A program made the translations under genes and the position numbers. From Pseudomonas mosselii (GTDB lineage Bacteria; Pseudomonadota; Gammaproteobacteria; Pseudomonadales; Pseudomonadaceae): a stretch of DNA of 64,000 bases. The stretch is from contig NZ_VAUO01000010.1 in NCBI RefSeq assembly GCF_005796105.1, forward strand, positions 1 through 64,000, written 5' to 3'. Under the pieces are notes generated by a model. It did no database searches and was not told where the DNA came from. It saw only the letters and a list, made by a program, of their open reading frames with translations. This document shows positions 10,198 through 19,602 of the stretch, one piece after another (the first letter of the stretch is position 1; the number at the start of each line of letters is the position of its first letter).

Positions 10198-12687
10198 TCA
10201 GAAGGTGGCGCGCAGGCTCAGCATGTAGTTGCGCGGCTCACCGTACCAGTTGCCACGTACGCTGCTGCCGATGGTCTGGTAGTACTTTTTGTCGAACAGG
10301 TTGTTGCCGTTGAGGGCGGCGGTCCAGTTCTCGTTGATGCGGTACTCGATCAGGCTGTTCCACACCGCATAGCCTGGTTGGACGTAGGAGTAGGGCGAAG
10401 TGCCAGGGCTCAAGGTGCCGTCGGACAGTCGGGTACGGACCGTGCCGTTGACCGCGTTGCGGCTTTGGATGTTGGCGCCGAGGCCGACTTTCCAGCGCTC
10501 CAGCTCACCTGGCAACTGGTAGGTGGTGAAGAACTTGAACAGGTGCTTGGGCGTCTGGCTGCTCAGTGGCAGGCCGGTGTTGCTGGCGTCAGCGGCGGTG
10601 CGCTGCTTGTTGATGTTGTAGGTATAGCCTGCCGACACCTGCCAGCCCTCGGCCAACTCGCCGCTGATCTCGGTGTCCCAGCCGCGGCTGACCACCTCGC
10701 CGCCGGCGACATAGCAGCAGTTGTTGGTAGCGGTGTCGGCATACTCGACCAGGACCGCTTCGTTCTCACGCTTGGTGTAGTAGACGGCACTGGAGAAATT
10801 CAGGCGACCGTCGTAGAACGCACTCTTGACCCCAAATTCGTAGGTCTTGCCTTCGATTGGCTTGAGCTGGGTTTCACCGGCCGTCAGGTAGTTGGTCTGC
10901 GGTTTATAGATCTCGGCGTAGCTGGTGTAGACCGACCAGTTGTCATCGAGGTCGTAGATCAGACCGCCGTAGGGCGTGATGACCCCGCTGTTCTTGCCGC
11001 CTAGGCCGAAGGTGGAGCCGAAGTCCGGTACGACGCTGACCTGGGTATCCTGGTAATCGTTGTAGCGGGCACCGACGATGAGCTTGAGCGGGTCGGCCAG
11101 GCGTGCCTTGAGGGTTACGTAGCCTCCGGTCTTTTTGGTGTCCCAGACCGGGTACTCGTAGTACATGGTCGGCTTGACCGGCTTGGGGAGCGAGCCGATG
11201 TCGTCGTTGTACACATCGACTGGCACGCCTGGCGAGTTGCGGCTGAAGTCGGCGTAGTACTTGTGGATGTTCTCGTGGTCGGCGCCGATCAGCAGCTCGT
11301 GTTCGCGACCGAACGCCTCGAACGTACCGTGCAGGTTGGCTGCCACGGTGTTCTGCTCGTTCTGGAACTCGCGCACGGTACGCGTGAAGTTGGTGCCGCT
11401 GTTGGTCACCGGGTTCAGGGCCGTGGTGACCTGCCCCAGGTCATGGTGGGCGTCGTACTTGCTGTAGGTGTAGCTGGCATCGGCTTTCCAGTGCTCGTTG
11501 AGGCTGTGCTCGACCTTGATGAAGCCTTCCATGCTCTCGGAATTTGCCGAGGACCAGTCCGCTGCCAGCGACTTGTCGCGCGACAGGCCCAGGTCGTCGC
11601 CGGTGCTGGCGCGGACTAGGCCATTGTCCCAGTAGCCGTCCATGTCGCGCTTCTCGTAGCTGCCGCCGACAGAGACCGTGGTGTCTGGGGTGAAGTCGGC
11701 CTCGAGCACGCCGAAGAATGCCTGCTTCTGACTGTCGGCACCGTCGTAGAAATAGCCGCGGTCTTCATAGGCTGCGCCGAAGCGTCCACGCAGGCGGCCA
11801 TCGAAACCCAGTGGCCCGGTGACGTCGATTTCCTGACGATAGTTGTCCCAGCTGCCGGCCGAGGTGGCCAGCTTGACCTGGGTATGGTCCAGGGCGCGCT
11901 TGCGCACCAGGTTGATGGTGCCCCCAGGTTCACCGGTGCCTGAATTGAGGCCATCGGCGCCACGCAGGATTTCGATGTGGTCGTACTGGATCATGTCCGG
12001 CAAGGACTGGTACGACTCTTCACGCATGTTCGGTGCACCACCGTCGGTGGTCACGTTGGTGATCTTGAAGCCCCGCGAGTAGATTGCCACGTCGTTGTCG
12101 TTGCCGCCGACCAGCGTGATACCGGTGGCCTGGTTGAGCACTTGCGAGACATTGTGCAAGCCTTGGTCCTGGATTCGCTGACTGCTGACCACCGAGACCG
12201 ACTGGGCGATGTCGCGCAGGGCTTGAGGCGTCTTGCCGCCGGCTGTCACTGCGCCGGTGGTGTAGGAACCGGTGTTCTCGGTCATCTCGCCGAGCTGAAA
12301 GGCGGTCACTGCTGTGGAGTCGAGATTGATCGCATGATTGTTGGCATCGATGCGGTTGTTCAGGGTGACCACGTTGCCGTTCACCTGGTAGGTGATGCCG
12401 GTGCCCTGGACCAACCGGCGCAGTGCCTCGAGGCTGTCGAGACGACCGTGGATGCTCACCGAACTCAGGCCGCGCACGATCTCCGGGCTGTACAGTATCT
12501 GCAGGTTGGCTTGGCGACCGAGGTCGTTGAGTGCGCTGGACAGCGGCTGGGCCGGGATATCCAGTTCAACCACCTCGGCGTGCGCCTGGGCGCAGCCCAA
12601 CGCAAGGGCAACACCCAATGCGAGAAGCGTCTTGTGGCGGTTGAGCAGGTGGCGTGCGGCGCCGGAAGTGTTGTGAGACTTGCCCAT
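10198..12687 (-). CDS. fpvA: TonB-dependent ferripyoverdine receptor with signalling domain
   Basis: Outer-membrane receptor of about 829 residues for ferric pyoverdine. After an n-region and signal peptide ending near AQAHA comes a secretin/TonB N-terminal (STN) signalling domain (VELDIPAQPLSSALNDLG onward, roughly residues 40-115). A plug and a 22-strand barrel follow, ending in the aromatic residue of SLRATF. The STN domain is the one that contacts an anti-sigma factor in FpvA-FpvR signalling. I chose the ATG at 12687 because it gives a compact signal peptide; an in-frame GTG at 12753 would add 22 residues. The gene lies 111 bp downstream of pvdE on the same strand and probably shares its transcript. 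Confidence 0.95.
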   Translation of the reverse strand: MGKSHNTSGAARHLLNRHKTLLALGVALALGCAQAHAEVVELDIPAQPLSSALNDLGRQANLQILYSPEIVRGLSSVSIHGRLDSLEALRRLVQGTGITYQVNGNVVTLNNRIDANNHAINLDSTAVTAFQLGEMTENTGSYTTGAVTAGGKTPQALRDIAQSVSVVSSQRIQDQGLHNVSQVLNQATGITLVGGNDNDVAIYSRGFKITNVTTDGGAPNMREESYQSLPDMIQYDHIEILRGADGLNSGTGEPGGTINLVRKRALDHTQVKLATSAGSWDNYRQEIDVTGPLGFDGRLRGRFGAAYEDRGYFYDGADSQKQAFFGVLEADFTPDTTVSVGGSYEKRDMDGYWDNGLVRASTGDDLGLSRDKSLAADWSSANSESMEGFIKVEHSLNEHWKADASYTYSKYDAHHDLGQVTTALNPVTNSGTNFTRTVREFQNEQNTVAANLHGTFEAFGREHELLIGADHENIHKYYADFSRNSPGVPVDVYNDDIGSLPKPVKPTMYYEYPVWDTKKTGGYVTLKARLADPLKLIVGARYNDYQDTQVSVVPDFGSTFGLGGKNSGVITPYGGLIYDLDDNWSVYTSYAEIYKPQTNYLTAGETQLKPIEGKTYEFGVKSAFYDGRLNFSSAVYYTKRENEAVLVEYADTATNNCCYVAGGEVVSRGWDTEISGELAEGWQVSAGYTYNINKQRTAADASNTGLPLSSQTPKHLFKFFTTYQLPGELERWKVGLGANIQSRNAVNGTVRTRLSDGTLSPGTSPYSYVQPGYAVWNSLIEYRINENWTAALNGNNLFDKKYYQTIGSSVRGNWYGEPRNYMLSLRATF

Positions 12688-12798
12688 TCGATGAAGATCC
12701 GTAAGTGTGCGTGGCTTTTGTAATTGAGAATTGTTCCTGAAACTAGAACGCACGACCTGTAGAAAACCGGAAAGTTTTTACAGGGCGTGCGGGCTGAC

Positions 12799-14448
12799 TC
12801 AGGCCAGCGTGCGGTCGCTGGCCACTTGGCCGGCGTGCATGCGTATCAATTGATCAGCGAGGTCGAAGTAACGGTCGTCGTGGGAGATGACGATGATGGT
12901 CTTGCCCTGTCGCTTAAGGTCGGGCAGCAGTTCGGTGTAGAAAATGCGGCGGAAGGTCGGGTCCTGATCGGCGGCCCATTCATCGAACACCAGTACCGGG
13001 CGTTCCTCGATCCAGGCGTTGACCAAGGCCAGACGTTTGCGCTGGCCGGTGGAGAGGTCAGTGGTGGTGAAGCTGCCATCCTCGACCCTGACTTTGTGCG
13101 CGATCTCCAGGCGTTGCAGATACTGATTGGCATCGTCGGGAATCTGCTGATCACCCTGTACGAGATCGTCGAACAGGTAGTAGTCGGCGAACACGGTGGT
13201 GAAGATCTGTCGGTAATCGTCGCGGTTGGTCGCGCTCACCAATTGGCCATCCAGCAGGATCTCCCCTTCCTGCGGTGGATACAGGCCCAGTAGCAGTTTG
13301 ATCAGTGTGGTCTTGCCGCAGCCGTTCTCACCGACGATGAAGGTGATGTCACCCTGTTCGATACGCAGGCTGACCGGCCCCAGGCGGAACGGAGGTTGGT
13401 CGCCGACGGCCGGAAAGCTATAGCTGACATTGCGCAGCTCCAGGCTGTGCAGGGTGGTGGCAGCCTTGCCGCTATCGTTGAGCAGCAGGTGCGGTTCCGG
13501 CGAAGAAAACTGCTCCGAGAGTTCGGCGATACGCCGAAAGGCGATCTGGGCACGGCTGACGATGGGCAGGGTGCCGACCAGGTGTTCGAGCGGACCTTTC
13601 ATGTAGAGCAGCACCAGGACGAACCCGCTCATGACGCTGCGGTCATTGCTCGGCCACCAAGACTGCAAGGCCAGGACTAGCCCGATGACCACGAAGAACA
13701 ACATCGAGCCGAAGCTCTTGGCCATGACGAAGGTATTGATCGAGCTGATCTGCGTGGCGCAGATCCGGTTGGCGGTGCGTTCGATACGTGCGTTGAACAT
13801 CCGCTGGCGGCGTGGCCGGTTGATGCGCAATTCCTTGGCACCCTCGGCAATCGCGTGATAGTGCTTTTGCAGTTCGTCCTCGGCATCACGAGCGGCAAAG
13901 AAACCCTTGATGCCTTTGCCGCGTGCAAGGTACTGAACCACCGTGCCTACCGCGATGGCCACCAGCATGATCAGGAACATCGGCCAGGACAGCATAGCCA
14001 GGTAGCCCAGGCAGCCCAGGGTCACTGCCAGCGAGATTGCCAGTGGCGCAAAGGCAAAGGCAAAGTCGCTGATGGTATCGACATCGTGGGTCAGTACCGG
14101 GATCAGGCGGTGACTGCGATAGCGCTCAATCTGTTCGATCGGTGCCGACAGTACCTTCTCGCCCAGTTCCCTGCGCAGCCTGGCGATGATGTGCTGGCCC
14201 ACGAAGTTGGTACCGATGTCCGAGCAGATGCTGCTGGCCAGGGCCAGCAGACAGAGACCGGCAAACAGCCAGACAATGCCCTGGGTAAGCCCGCCTTCGG
14301 CGTGCAGCGCGTTGTTGGTCAGGGCCAGCAGTGCAGTGACACTCAGGCCACCGAGCATGCCGAGCACGACCGAGACGACGACGATTGCCCAGAAGGGCCG
14401 GAGCAGGGCCAGCAGCTCGCGCATGGCCCCACGCGGTTGATTGCTCAT
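12799..14448 (-). CDS. pvdE: Pyoverdine precursor exporter, fused ABC transporter
   Basis: A 549-residue inner-membrane exporter with an N-terminal six-helix membrane domain and a C-terminal ATPase in one chain. It moves the acylated ferribactin precursor to the periplasm. Visible ATPase motifs are Walker A GENGCGKTT, signature LSTGQRKRL and Walker B VLVFDEWAADQ. The frame is open further upstream to 14634, but that stretch is antisense to pvdA and non-membrane-like. The ATG at 14448 gives exactly the usual PvdE length and begins 16 bp after pvdA stops, so pvdA-pvdE are an operon. Confidence 0.96.
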   Translation of the reverse strand: MSNQPRGAMRELLALLRPFWAIVVVSVVLGMLGGLSVTALLALTNNALHAEGGLTQGIVWLFAGLCLLALASSICSDIGTNFVGQHIIARLRRELGEKVLSAPIEQIERYRSHRLIPVLTHDVDTISDFAFAFAPLAISLAVTLGCLGYLAMLSWPMFLIMLVAIAVGTVVQYLARGKGIKGFFAARDAEDELQKHYHAIAEGAKELRINRPRRQRMFNARIERTANRICATQISSINTFVMAKSFGSMLFFVVIGLVLALQSWWPSNDRSVMSGFVLVLLYMKGPLEHLVGTLPIVSRAQIAFRRIAELSEQFSSPEPHLLLNDSGKAATTLHSLELRNVSYSFPAVGDQPPFRLGPVSLRIEQGDITFIVGENGCGKTTLIKLLLGLYPPQEGEILLDGQLVSATNRDDYRQIFTTVFADYYLFDDLVQGDQQIPDDANQYLQRLEIAHKVRVEDGSFTTTDLSTGQRKRLALVNAWIEERPVLVFDEWAADQDPTFRRIFYTELLPDLKRQGKTIIVISHDDRYFDLADQLIRMHAGQVASDRTLA

Positions 14449-14464
14449 CGAAGGTTTCCCGTTT

Positions 14465-15799
14465 TCAGACGCTGGTGGCGCGCAGGGCGGCTGGTGCGTT
14501 GCTGGCGTGCTTGCCCAGGTGTTGGTACAGCGACTGACCGATTTCCAGCGCGCGTGCCGGCAGCACCGACAGCAGCGTGTCGGACAAACCATGGGACGCT
14601 TCGCAGAAGCCTTGCAGGTAGACGCCAGCGGCAAGCTCGGGGCTGGCCATGGCGCGGTAGTCGCGTTCGACCTCGAAGTCCCGCAGATGCTGTTGCAGCG
14701 GTGCCAGCAGTTCGCGGTGCGAGCGGCGCTCGTAGCCGGTGGCGAGGATCACCGCGTCGTAGCGGTGGGTCTGCTGCACACCGGTGGCCAGGTCACGCAG
14801 GGTCAGTTCGATGCCTTCGGCGGTGTTCACCACGTTCTCGATGTTGCGGCGGCACAGCACGTGATGGCGGTACTGATGGGCGACCTTCTGGCGGTAGAGG
14901 ATGCCGTAGATGCGCTCGATCAGGTCGACGTCGACCACCGAGTAGTTGGTGTTGTGGTATTCGGCGACCAGCTTCTCGCGCTCGGCGTGGGGCTGGTTGA
15001 ACACCAGGTCGGTGTATTCGGGGGCGAAGATCTCGTTGACGAACGGGCTGTCGTCGGCGGGCTTGAGGGCCGAGGCGCGCAGGATCATGTCGACCTTGAC
15101 CGACGGGAAGCTGTCGTTGAGGTCGATGAACGCTTCGGCGGCGCTCTGGCCGGAGCCGACGATGGCGATGCGCATCGGCTTGCCTTGGTTGCACGGCAGC
15201 TTCTGCAGGCCGCTCAGGTACTGCGAGTGGTGGAATACGCGGGGATCGTCCTTGAGCGCACGGAAGGCCTCGGGGATCTTTGGCGTGCCGCCGCTGCCGA
15301 CTACCACCGAACGTGCCTTGCGGCTGAATTCACGGCCTTGCTGGTCACGCGAGACGATACACAGATGGTCGACCTTGCCGTCGCGCAGCTCTGGCTCGAT
15401 ACGCAGTACTTCCTCGCCGTACACCGCCTGGGTGGCGAAATGGTCGGCGGCCCAGCGCAGGTAGTCGTTGTACTCCAGGCGGCAGGGGTAGAAGGTGCCC
15501 AGGTTGATGAAGTCGGCCAGGCGCTGCTTCTGGTGCAGGTAGTTGACGAAGCTGTAGGGGCTGGTGGGGTTGCGCAGTGATACCAGGTCCTTGAGGAAGG
15601 AGATCTGTAGCTCGCTCTGGGTGGCCAGGGTGTTGCCGTGCCAGCGGTAGTCGGTCTGCTTGTCGATGAACAGCGCGTCGAGGGCGTGGCCGTTGGTTTC
15701 GGCAAGCTCTTCCAGGGCGATGGCCAGGGCCAGGTTGGAAGGGCCGAAGCCGACGCCGATGAGGTCGTGGATGTTTTCGGAAGAAGCGGTCTGGCTCAT
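14465..15799 (-). CDS. pvdA: L-ornithine N5-monooxygenase
   Basis: A 444-residue flavin monooxygenase that hydroxylates the side-chain amine of ornithine, giving the hydroxamate precursor used in pyoverdine. The FAD-binding motif GVGFGPSNLALAI is near the N-terminus, a second dinucleotide motif GSGQSAAE lies about midway, and the C-terminal LATGYE motif is present. Long stretches agree with my memory of P. aeruginosa PvdA (for example HGNTLATQSELQISFLKDL). The start ATG follows AAGGAACC. A PvdS-type promoter lies about 75 bp upstream. In P. aeruginosa PAO1 pvdA is elsewhere and pvdF lies between pvdE and pvdO, so its place here differs from that reference. Confidence 0.97.
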   Translation of the reverse strand: MSQTASSENIHDLIGVGFGPSNLALAIALEELAETNGHALDALFIDKQTDYRWHGNTLATQSELQISFLKDLVSLRNPTSPYSFVNYLHQKQRLADFINLGTFYPCRLEYNDYLRWAADHFATQAVYGEEVLRIEPELRDGKVDHLCIVSRDQQGREFSRKARSVVVGSGGTPKIPEAFRALKDDPRVFHHSQYLSGLQKLPCNQGKPMRIAIVGSGQSAAEAFIDLNDSFPSVKVDMILRASALKPADDSPFVNEIFAPEYTDLVFNQPHAEREKLVAEYHNTNYSVVDVDLIERIYGILYRQKVAHQYRHHVLCRRNIENVVNTAEGIELTLRDLATGVQQTHRYDAVILATGYERRSHRELLAPLQQHLRDFEVERDYRAMASPELAAGVYLQGFCEASHGLSDTLLSVLPARALEIGQSLYQHLGKHASNAPAALRATSV

Positions 15800-15874
15800 G
15801 GTTGCGGTTCCTTGGATGGTGGGTAGGGGCGCCGTCAGGGGCGCCCCGGGTCCTCTGCAAGTACACCGATAGGA

Positions 15875-15898
15875 ACGAGCCGGGTGGGGGAGAATTTA
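15875..15898 (-). promoter_or_regulatory. PvdS iron-starvation (IS) box upstream of pvdA
   Basis: On the minus strand the sequence reads TAAAT, then exactly 16 bases, then CGT, which is the known consensus for the extracytoplasmic sigma factor PvdS. It lies 75 bp before the pvdA start and immediately after the pvdO stop. It would start a pvdA-pvdE-fpvA transcript under iron limitation. Confidence 0.85.
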
Positions 15899-15913
15899 CC
15901 GCCGTACGGCGGC

Positions 15914-16774
15914 TCAGAGCGCCCTGGCTACGCGAAAACCGAGCCAGTCGCCGCGATTGTTGGCATAGGCATTGTTGCGGTTGCCCGAGCGCGAAAAGAT
16001 CGGTGCCTCGCCCCAGTCGTTGCCGCGGATGCTGACCCGCTCGCAACCGGCTTCTGTCCAGGCGCTGCCATCGGTGGGCGCGCCGTGGTAGCTGTCGTGA
16101 TAGCAGTCGGCGACCCATTCGTAGACATTGCCGTGCATGTCGTACACGCCGAAGGCGTTGGCCGGGAAGCTGCCCACTGGGGAGCTGTAGCTGTAGCCAT
16201 CCTTGGGGCCGTACACGTTGGCGTGCTTGCTGATTTCGAAGTTGGCGTCGGGCTCGAACGGGAACAAGCCCGTGCTGCCGCCACGGGCTGCATATTCACG
16301 CTGGGCCTCGCTGACCAGGCTGTAGGGCTGGCCGGTCTTTTTCGACAGCCACGCAGCGTATTGCTCGGCGTCGTGGTAGCTCATGCACACCGCAGGCTGG
16401 CGTGGGCCTTGCGTGTAGCTGGGCTTGCTGTTGGTGCAGCGCCGGCCAGGGCGGTCGTCGCCGTCTGCAATGACCACGCCGGCCTCTTTCTGATAGGCCG
16501 CCCATTCCCCGGCGGTGATCTGGAAGCGGCTGATGGCGAAGGGCTTGTCGAAGGTCACCGGATGCTGTGGGCCTTCGTCGTCCTGGCGGCCCATCTCATC
16601 GGGCGGGGTGCCCATGCTGAAAGTGCCGGCTGGCAGCACGACCATCTCCGGGCAGGCGCTGGTGCAGTCACGGAACACCGTGCCGGGCGTGTCGGACACT
16701 TGCGCGGCCAGCGCCGGCAGGCTACAGGTGGCGAGCACGGCGGCCAGGGTGAGGCGGTAGACAGGTATGCGCAT
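15914..16774 (-). CDS. pvdO: Periplasmic pyoverdine maturation protein PvdO (FGE-sulfatase fold)
   Basis: A 286-residue exported protein. The signal peptide begins MRIPVYRLTLAAVLA and ends near ALAA. The rest is a formylglycine-generating-enzyme/sulfatase-modifying-factor fold, seen in VVLPAGTFSMG, the central PVSWxDA-like segment VCMSYHDAEQYAAWLS and the C-terminal FGVYDMHGNVYEWVAD and GFRVAR motifs. PvdO has been reported to complete oxidation of dihydropyoverdine to the fluorescent chromophore. The frame extends upstream to 16900, but the ATG at 16774 gives a proper signal peptide and follows pvdN by 14 bp. It is the last gene of a pvdMNO operon. Confidence 0.95.
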   Translation of the reverse strand: MRIPVYRLTLAAVLATCSLPALAAQVSDTPGTVFRDCTSACPEMVVLPAGTFSMGTPPDEMGRQDDEGPQHPVTFDKPFAISRFQITAGEWAAYQKEAGVVIADGDDRPGRRCTNSKPSYTQGPRQPAVCMSYHDAEQYAAWLSKKTGQPYSLVSEAQREYAARGGSTGLFPFEPDANFEISKHANVYGPKDGYSYSSPVGSFPANAFGVYDMHGNVYEWVADCYHDSYHGAPTDGSAWTEAGCERVSIRGNDWGEAPIFSRSGNRNNAYANNRGDWLGFRVARAL

Positions 16775-16788
16775 TGAGGGGGCCTTGT

Positions 16789-18063
16789 TCAGAGTTGTTG
16801 GGTGATCAGGGTCATGGCGCGGTCGATCTGCTGCTCGTCGTTGAGCAGGCTCGGGGCCAGGCGGATGACTGGGCCGACGTCGCGGTAGACCGCGTCGCAC
16901 ATCACCTTGTTGGCGGTGAGGTAGGCGGCGACGGTGTCAGGGTCGCGGTCCTTGATCCGCAAGAAGGTGAAGCCGGCCGAATACTGTTCGCTGCGCGGCG
17001 TGACTAGCTGGATCTGACGGTGCTCGGCCAGGCGCTCCTTGAGCAGGCTATTGAGCTGGTGGATGCGCTTTTGCACATCAGCCTTGCCCAGCTCCAGGTG
17101 CAGCTTGAAGGCTTCGCCAGCGGCCCAGCGGTGCTCGAAGGCGTGGTAGCCGCCGGGGGTCATGATGGTGGCGAAGTCTTCATCGCGGGAGAACGTGGCG
17201 ATGGTCGGGGTGAGGTGGGTCATGCCGGTGGAGGCGGCGCAGATGATCCCGGTGCCGCGTGGTCCGAACATCCACTTGTGGGTGCCGGCGATGAAGTAGT
17301 CGCAGTTGAAGTCGGCGAAGCGTGCGTTCTCCACACCGAAACCATGCACCCCATCGATCACATAGAGGATGCGCTCGGCTTCGCTGCGGTTGTGGTTGTG
17401 TCGGCGGACCAGCTCGCCGATTTCGCCGACCGGCAGCTTGACGCCGCTGCCCGAATGCACCCAGGTCATGCCCAGTACGCGGGTGTGGGGTTTGATCGCC
17501 TTGTCGATCGTGCTCAGTACCTGGTCGCTGGACACCGTCCACGGGTCGTCGAACAAGCGGATCTTGCGCACTGCGGTGCCTTGGCGCTGGGTACGCAAGG
17601 CCAGTGTCTTGTGCGTGGAGTAGTGCTCGTGCTCGGTAACCAGGATCTCCTGGCCGGGGCCTACCTTGAGGCCGCCGAAGATCATTGCCAGGCCTTCGGT
17701 GGTGCTGCCGGTGAGGGCGATCTGGCGCGGGCCCACCTCCAGGTAGCGGGCGGCCCACTCGCGGACTTCGTCTTCACGCTGCCATTCGTACTGGCTCTCC
17801 CAGTCCATCAGCGCGGCGGGGTTACGGTCCAGGTCGGCACGGTGGCGGTCGATGGCGGCTTGTACCGGGCGCGGGTGGGCGGTGACCAGGAAATTGGCGA
17901 AATGTGCGATGTTCGGGTCGAGCGGGAACAGGGCGCGCAGGTTGCGCCATTTATCGGTGCCGGCAAGCGGCTTGGGGATGACTGGGTCTTGCGCCCGGGC
18001 CAGCAGTGGCAGCCCTGCGGCCAGCACGCTGGCCTGTTTCAGGAAGGTACGGCGGTTGCTCAT
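16789..18063 (-). CDS. pvdN: Tat-exported PLP-dependent pyoverdine-modifying enzyme PvdN
   Basis: A 424-residue fold-type I PLP enzyme of the aminotransferase class V/isopenicillin-N-epimerase type. It starts with the twin-arginine signal MSNRRTFLKQ followed by a hydrophobic stretch, so it is exported folded with its cofactor. The PLP lysine sits in FIAGTHKWMFGP. PvdN is reported to convert the pyoverdine side-chain glutamate to a succinamide in the periplasm. The ATG overlaps the region just after pvdM stops (10 bp gap), consistent with one pvdMNO transcript. Confidence 0.96.
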   Translation of the reverse strand: MSNRRTFLKQASVLAAGLPLLARAQDPVIPKPLAGTDKWRNLRALFPLDPNIAHFANFLVTAHPRPVQAAIDRHRADLDRNPAALMDWESQYEWQREDEVREWAARYLEVGPRQIALTGSTTEGLAMIFGGLKVGPGQEILVTEHEHYSTHKTLALRTQRQGTAVRKIRLFDDPWTVSSDQVLSTIDKAIKPHTRVLGMTWVHSGSGVKLPVGEIGELVRRHNHNRSEAERILYVIDGVHGFGVENARFADFNCDYFIAGTHKWMFGPRGTGIICAASTGMTHLTPTIATFSRDEDFATIMTPGGYHAFEHRWAAGEAFKLHLELGKADVQKRIHQLNSLLKERLAEHRQIQLVTPRSEQYSAGFTFLRIKDRDPDTVAAYLTANKVMCDAVYRDVGPVIRLAPSLLNDEQQIDRAMTLITQQL

Positions 18064-18073
18064 TCAGATGTGC

Positions 18074-19426
18074 TCAGCGAGTGGCGACGGGGCGTGCGGA
18101 TTTTTGTACCTGTTCCCAGGCGCGCAGGAAGTTGCCCGCCCAGAGTTTCGCGATGTCCGTCTCGCTGTAGCCGCGGGTCAGCAGCTCGGCGGTTACGTTG
18201 CGGATTTCGCTCACGTCCTTCCAGCCATCCAGGCCGCCGCCGTCGTTGAAGTCGGAGCTGATGCCGACGTGATCGATACCGACCTTCTTCACCGTGTAGT
18301 CGATGGCATCGACGTAGTGCTTGAGGGTGGCCTTGGGTTCTTCTTCGAGAATGCCGTACAGCGAGCTTGCGTATTCGCCGAAGCGCTGCTCGGGCCAGAT
18401 GGCGATCACCGCATCGCCCGGCATCAGGGCGTTGGCCAGGCCCTGCAAGGGTTGTAGGTCGAAGCGCGCGCGCAGGGCATCGAGCTTGTCCAGGACCGGT
18501 TTGCTCAGCGGCTTGAGGTACTGGCCGAAGCCCACCACTTGGATGACACCGCCGCTGTCCTTGATCAGCTGCATTTCTTTGTCCGAGAGGTTGCGCGGGA
18601 TGTCCACCAGTGCCCGTGGTGCGGAGTGCGAGGCGACGATTGGCGCGCGCGACAGGCGGGCAACGTCTTCCAGGGCCAGGGTGGACATCTGCGACACGTC
18701 GATGATCACGCCCAGGTCGTTGAGGCGCTTGACCGCCTGTTCGCCCAGCGCAGACAGCCCGCCCAGCGCATCGGCGGTGTCGTTGAAGAACGGCAGCGGG
18801 CGCGAGGAGTCGGCCCAGTCGTTGTTGCCGGTGTAGCTGAAACCGAACATGCGCATGCCGCGCGCAGCCCACAGGTCGAGCTGCGAGAGGTCGTGGCCCA
18901 GCGGGTAGGCGTTGAGCATGCTGATGAAAACGGCGAACTTGCCTTCGCCGTTGAGGCGGCGGAAGTCCTCGGGGGTGTAGGCGATGCCGACCTGGTTGGG
19001 GAAGTCGCGGACCATGCCGGAGATGATCCTGTAGCGCACCTCCTGCTCCTGGCGCGCCGCGTCGACGAAGCCTGGGGTAGGACGATGCGGGGCGTTGGCG
19101 CCGTTCCAGATCTCCGGCCAGCCGAATACCGTCAGTGCGGCCCCGGACAGGCGGCCACGGCCGGCCTTGACCAGGTCGAACTGGCCAGGGCCGTCCTTGT
19201 CCAGTTCATTCCCGGCGCTGCCCAGGTCCAGGGGCACGGTCACGTGGCTGTCGAACGACAACATGTGCTCGTGCAGCGCCGTGGCCTGTTCGATGATCTT
19301 GTGCGGGTAGCCGGCATTCTGGCGTTGCCAGTAGAAGTAGCCAGCGGCGCTTACCAGGGCGACCATCAGGGCCAGGGGCAGGCCGATGTACAGGGCTTTG
19401 CGGGAACGGGTCTTGGTCATTGCCAT
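18074..19426 (-). CDS. pvdM: Periplasmic dipeptidase-family pyoverdine maturation protein PvdM
   Basis: About 450 residues with an N-terminal membrane anchor or signal segment (ALYIGLPLALMVALVSAAG) followed by a renal-dipeptidase-type metallo-hydrolase domain. Likely metal and active-site motifs are SFDSHVTVP near the start, IVASHSAPRALVDIPRN in the middle and DHVGISSDFND late. PvdM is known to be needed for periplasmic oxidation of ferribactin. Two starts are possible: ATG at 19426, or ATG at 19420, which has the better-spaced GAG ribosome site. It is the first gene of pvdMNO, with an IS box 73 bp upstream. Confidence 0.94.
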   Translation of the reverse strand: MAMTKTRSRKALYIGLPLALMVALVSAAGYFYWQRQNAGYPHKIIEQATALHEHMLSFDSHVTVPLDLGSAGNELDKDGPGQFDLVKAGRGRLSGAALTVFGWPEIWNGANAPHRPTPGFVDAARQEQEVRYRIISGMVRDFPNQVGIAYTPEDFRRLNGEGKFAVFISMLNAYPLGHDLSQLDLWAARGMRMFGFSYTGNNDWADSSRPLPFFNDTADALGGLSALGEQAVKRLNDLGVIIDVSQMSTLALEDVARLSRAPIVASHSAPRALVDIPRNLSDKEMQLIKDSGGVIQVVGFGQYLKPLSKPVLDKLDALRARFDLQPLQGLANALMPGDAVIAIWPEQRFGEYASSLYGILEEEPKATLKHYVDAIDYTVKKVGIDHVGISSDFNDGGGLDGWKDVSEIRNVTAELLTRGYSETDIAKLWAGNFLRAWEQVQKSARPVATR

Positions 19427-19498
19427 CTCGTTGCAGGGCTGATCGGATCGGCCTGGCGGCGCGCGGGCGGCACCGGGCAGGGCTCGGGTATCAGGTGG

Positions 19499-19522
19499 AC
19501 GAGTGACGGGCGGGCAAATTTA
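19499..19522 (-). promoter_or_regulatory. PvdS iron-starvation (IS) box upstream of pvdM
   Basis: The minus strand reads TAAAT, 16 bases, CGT, matching the PvdS promoter consensus exactly and with the same spacing as the box in front of pvdA. It lies 73-79 bp before the two candidate pvdM starts and should drive pvdM-pvdN-pvdO. Confidence 0.85.
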
Positions 19523-19602
19523 TCGTCAGGGCGGACTCAAGAAATGCCCGTCGCGGCCGATGCAGCGGTCACGTAAGGGACCTTTTTCAGAGGATCAGGG
19601 AC

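Noticed and set aside
12754-12798. Possible PvdS-like site between pvdE and fpvA (TGTAAAAAC on the minus strand)
   Set aside because: The TAAAT half is imperfect and the distance to the next CGT is 21 bases rather than 16, unlike the two exact boxes.
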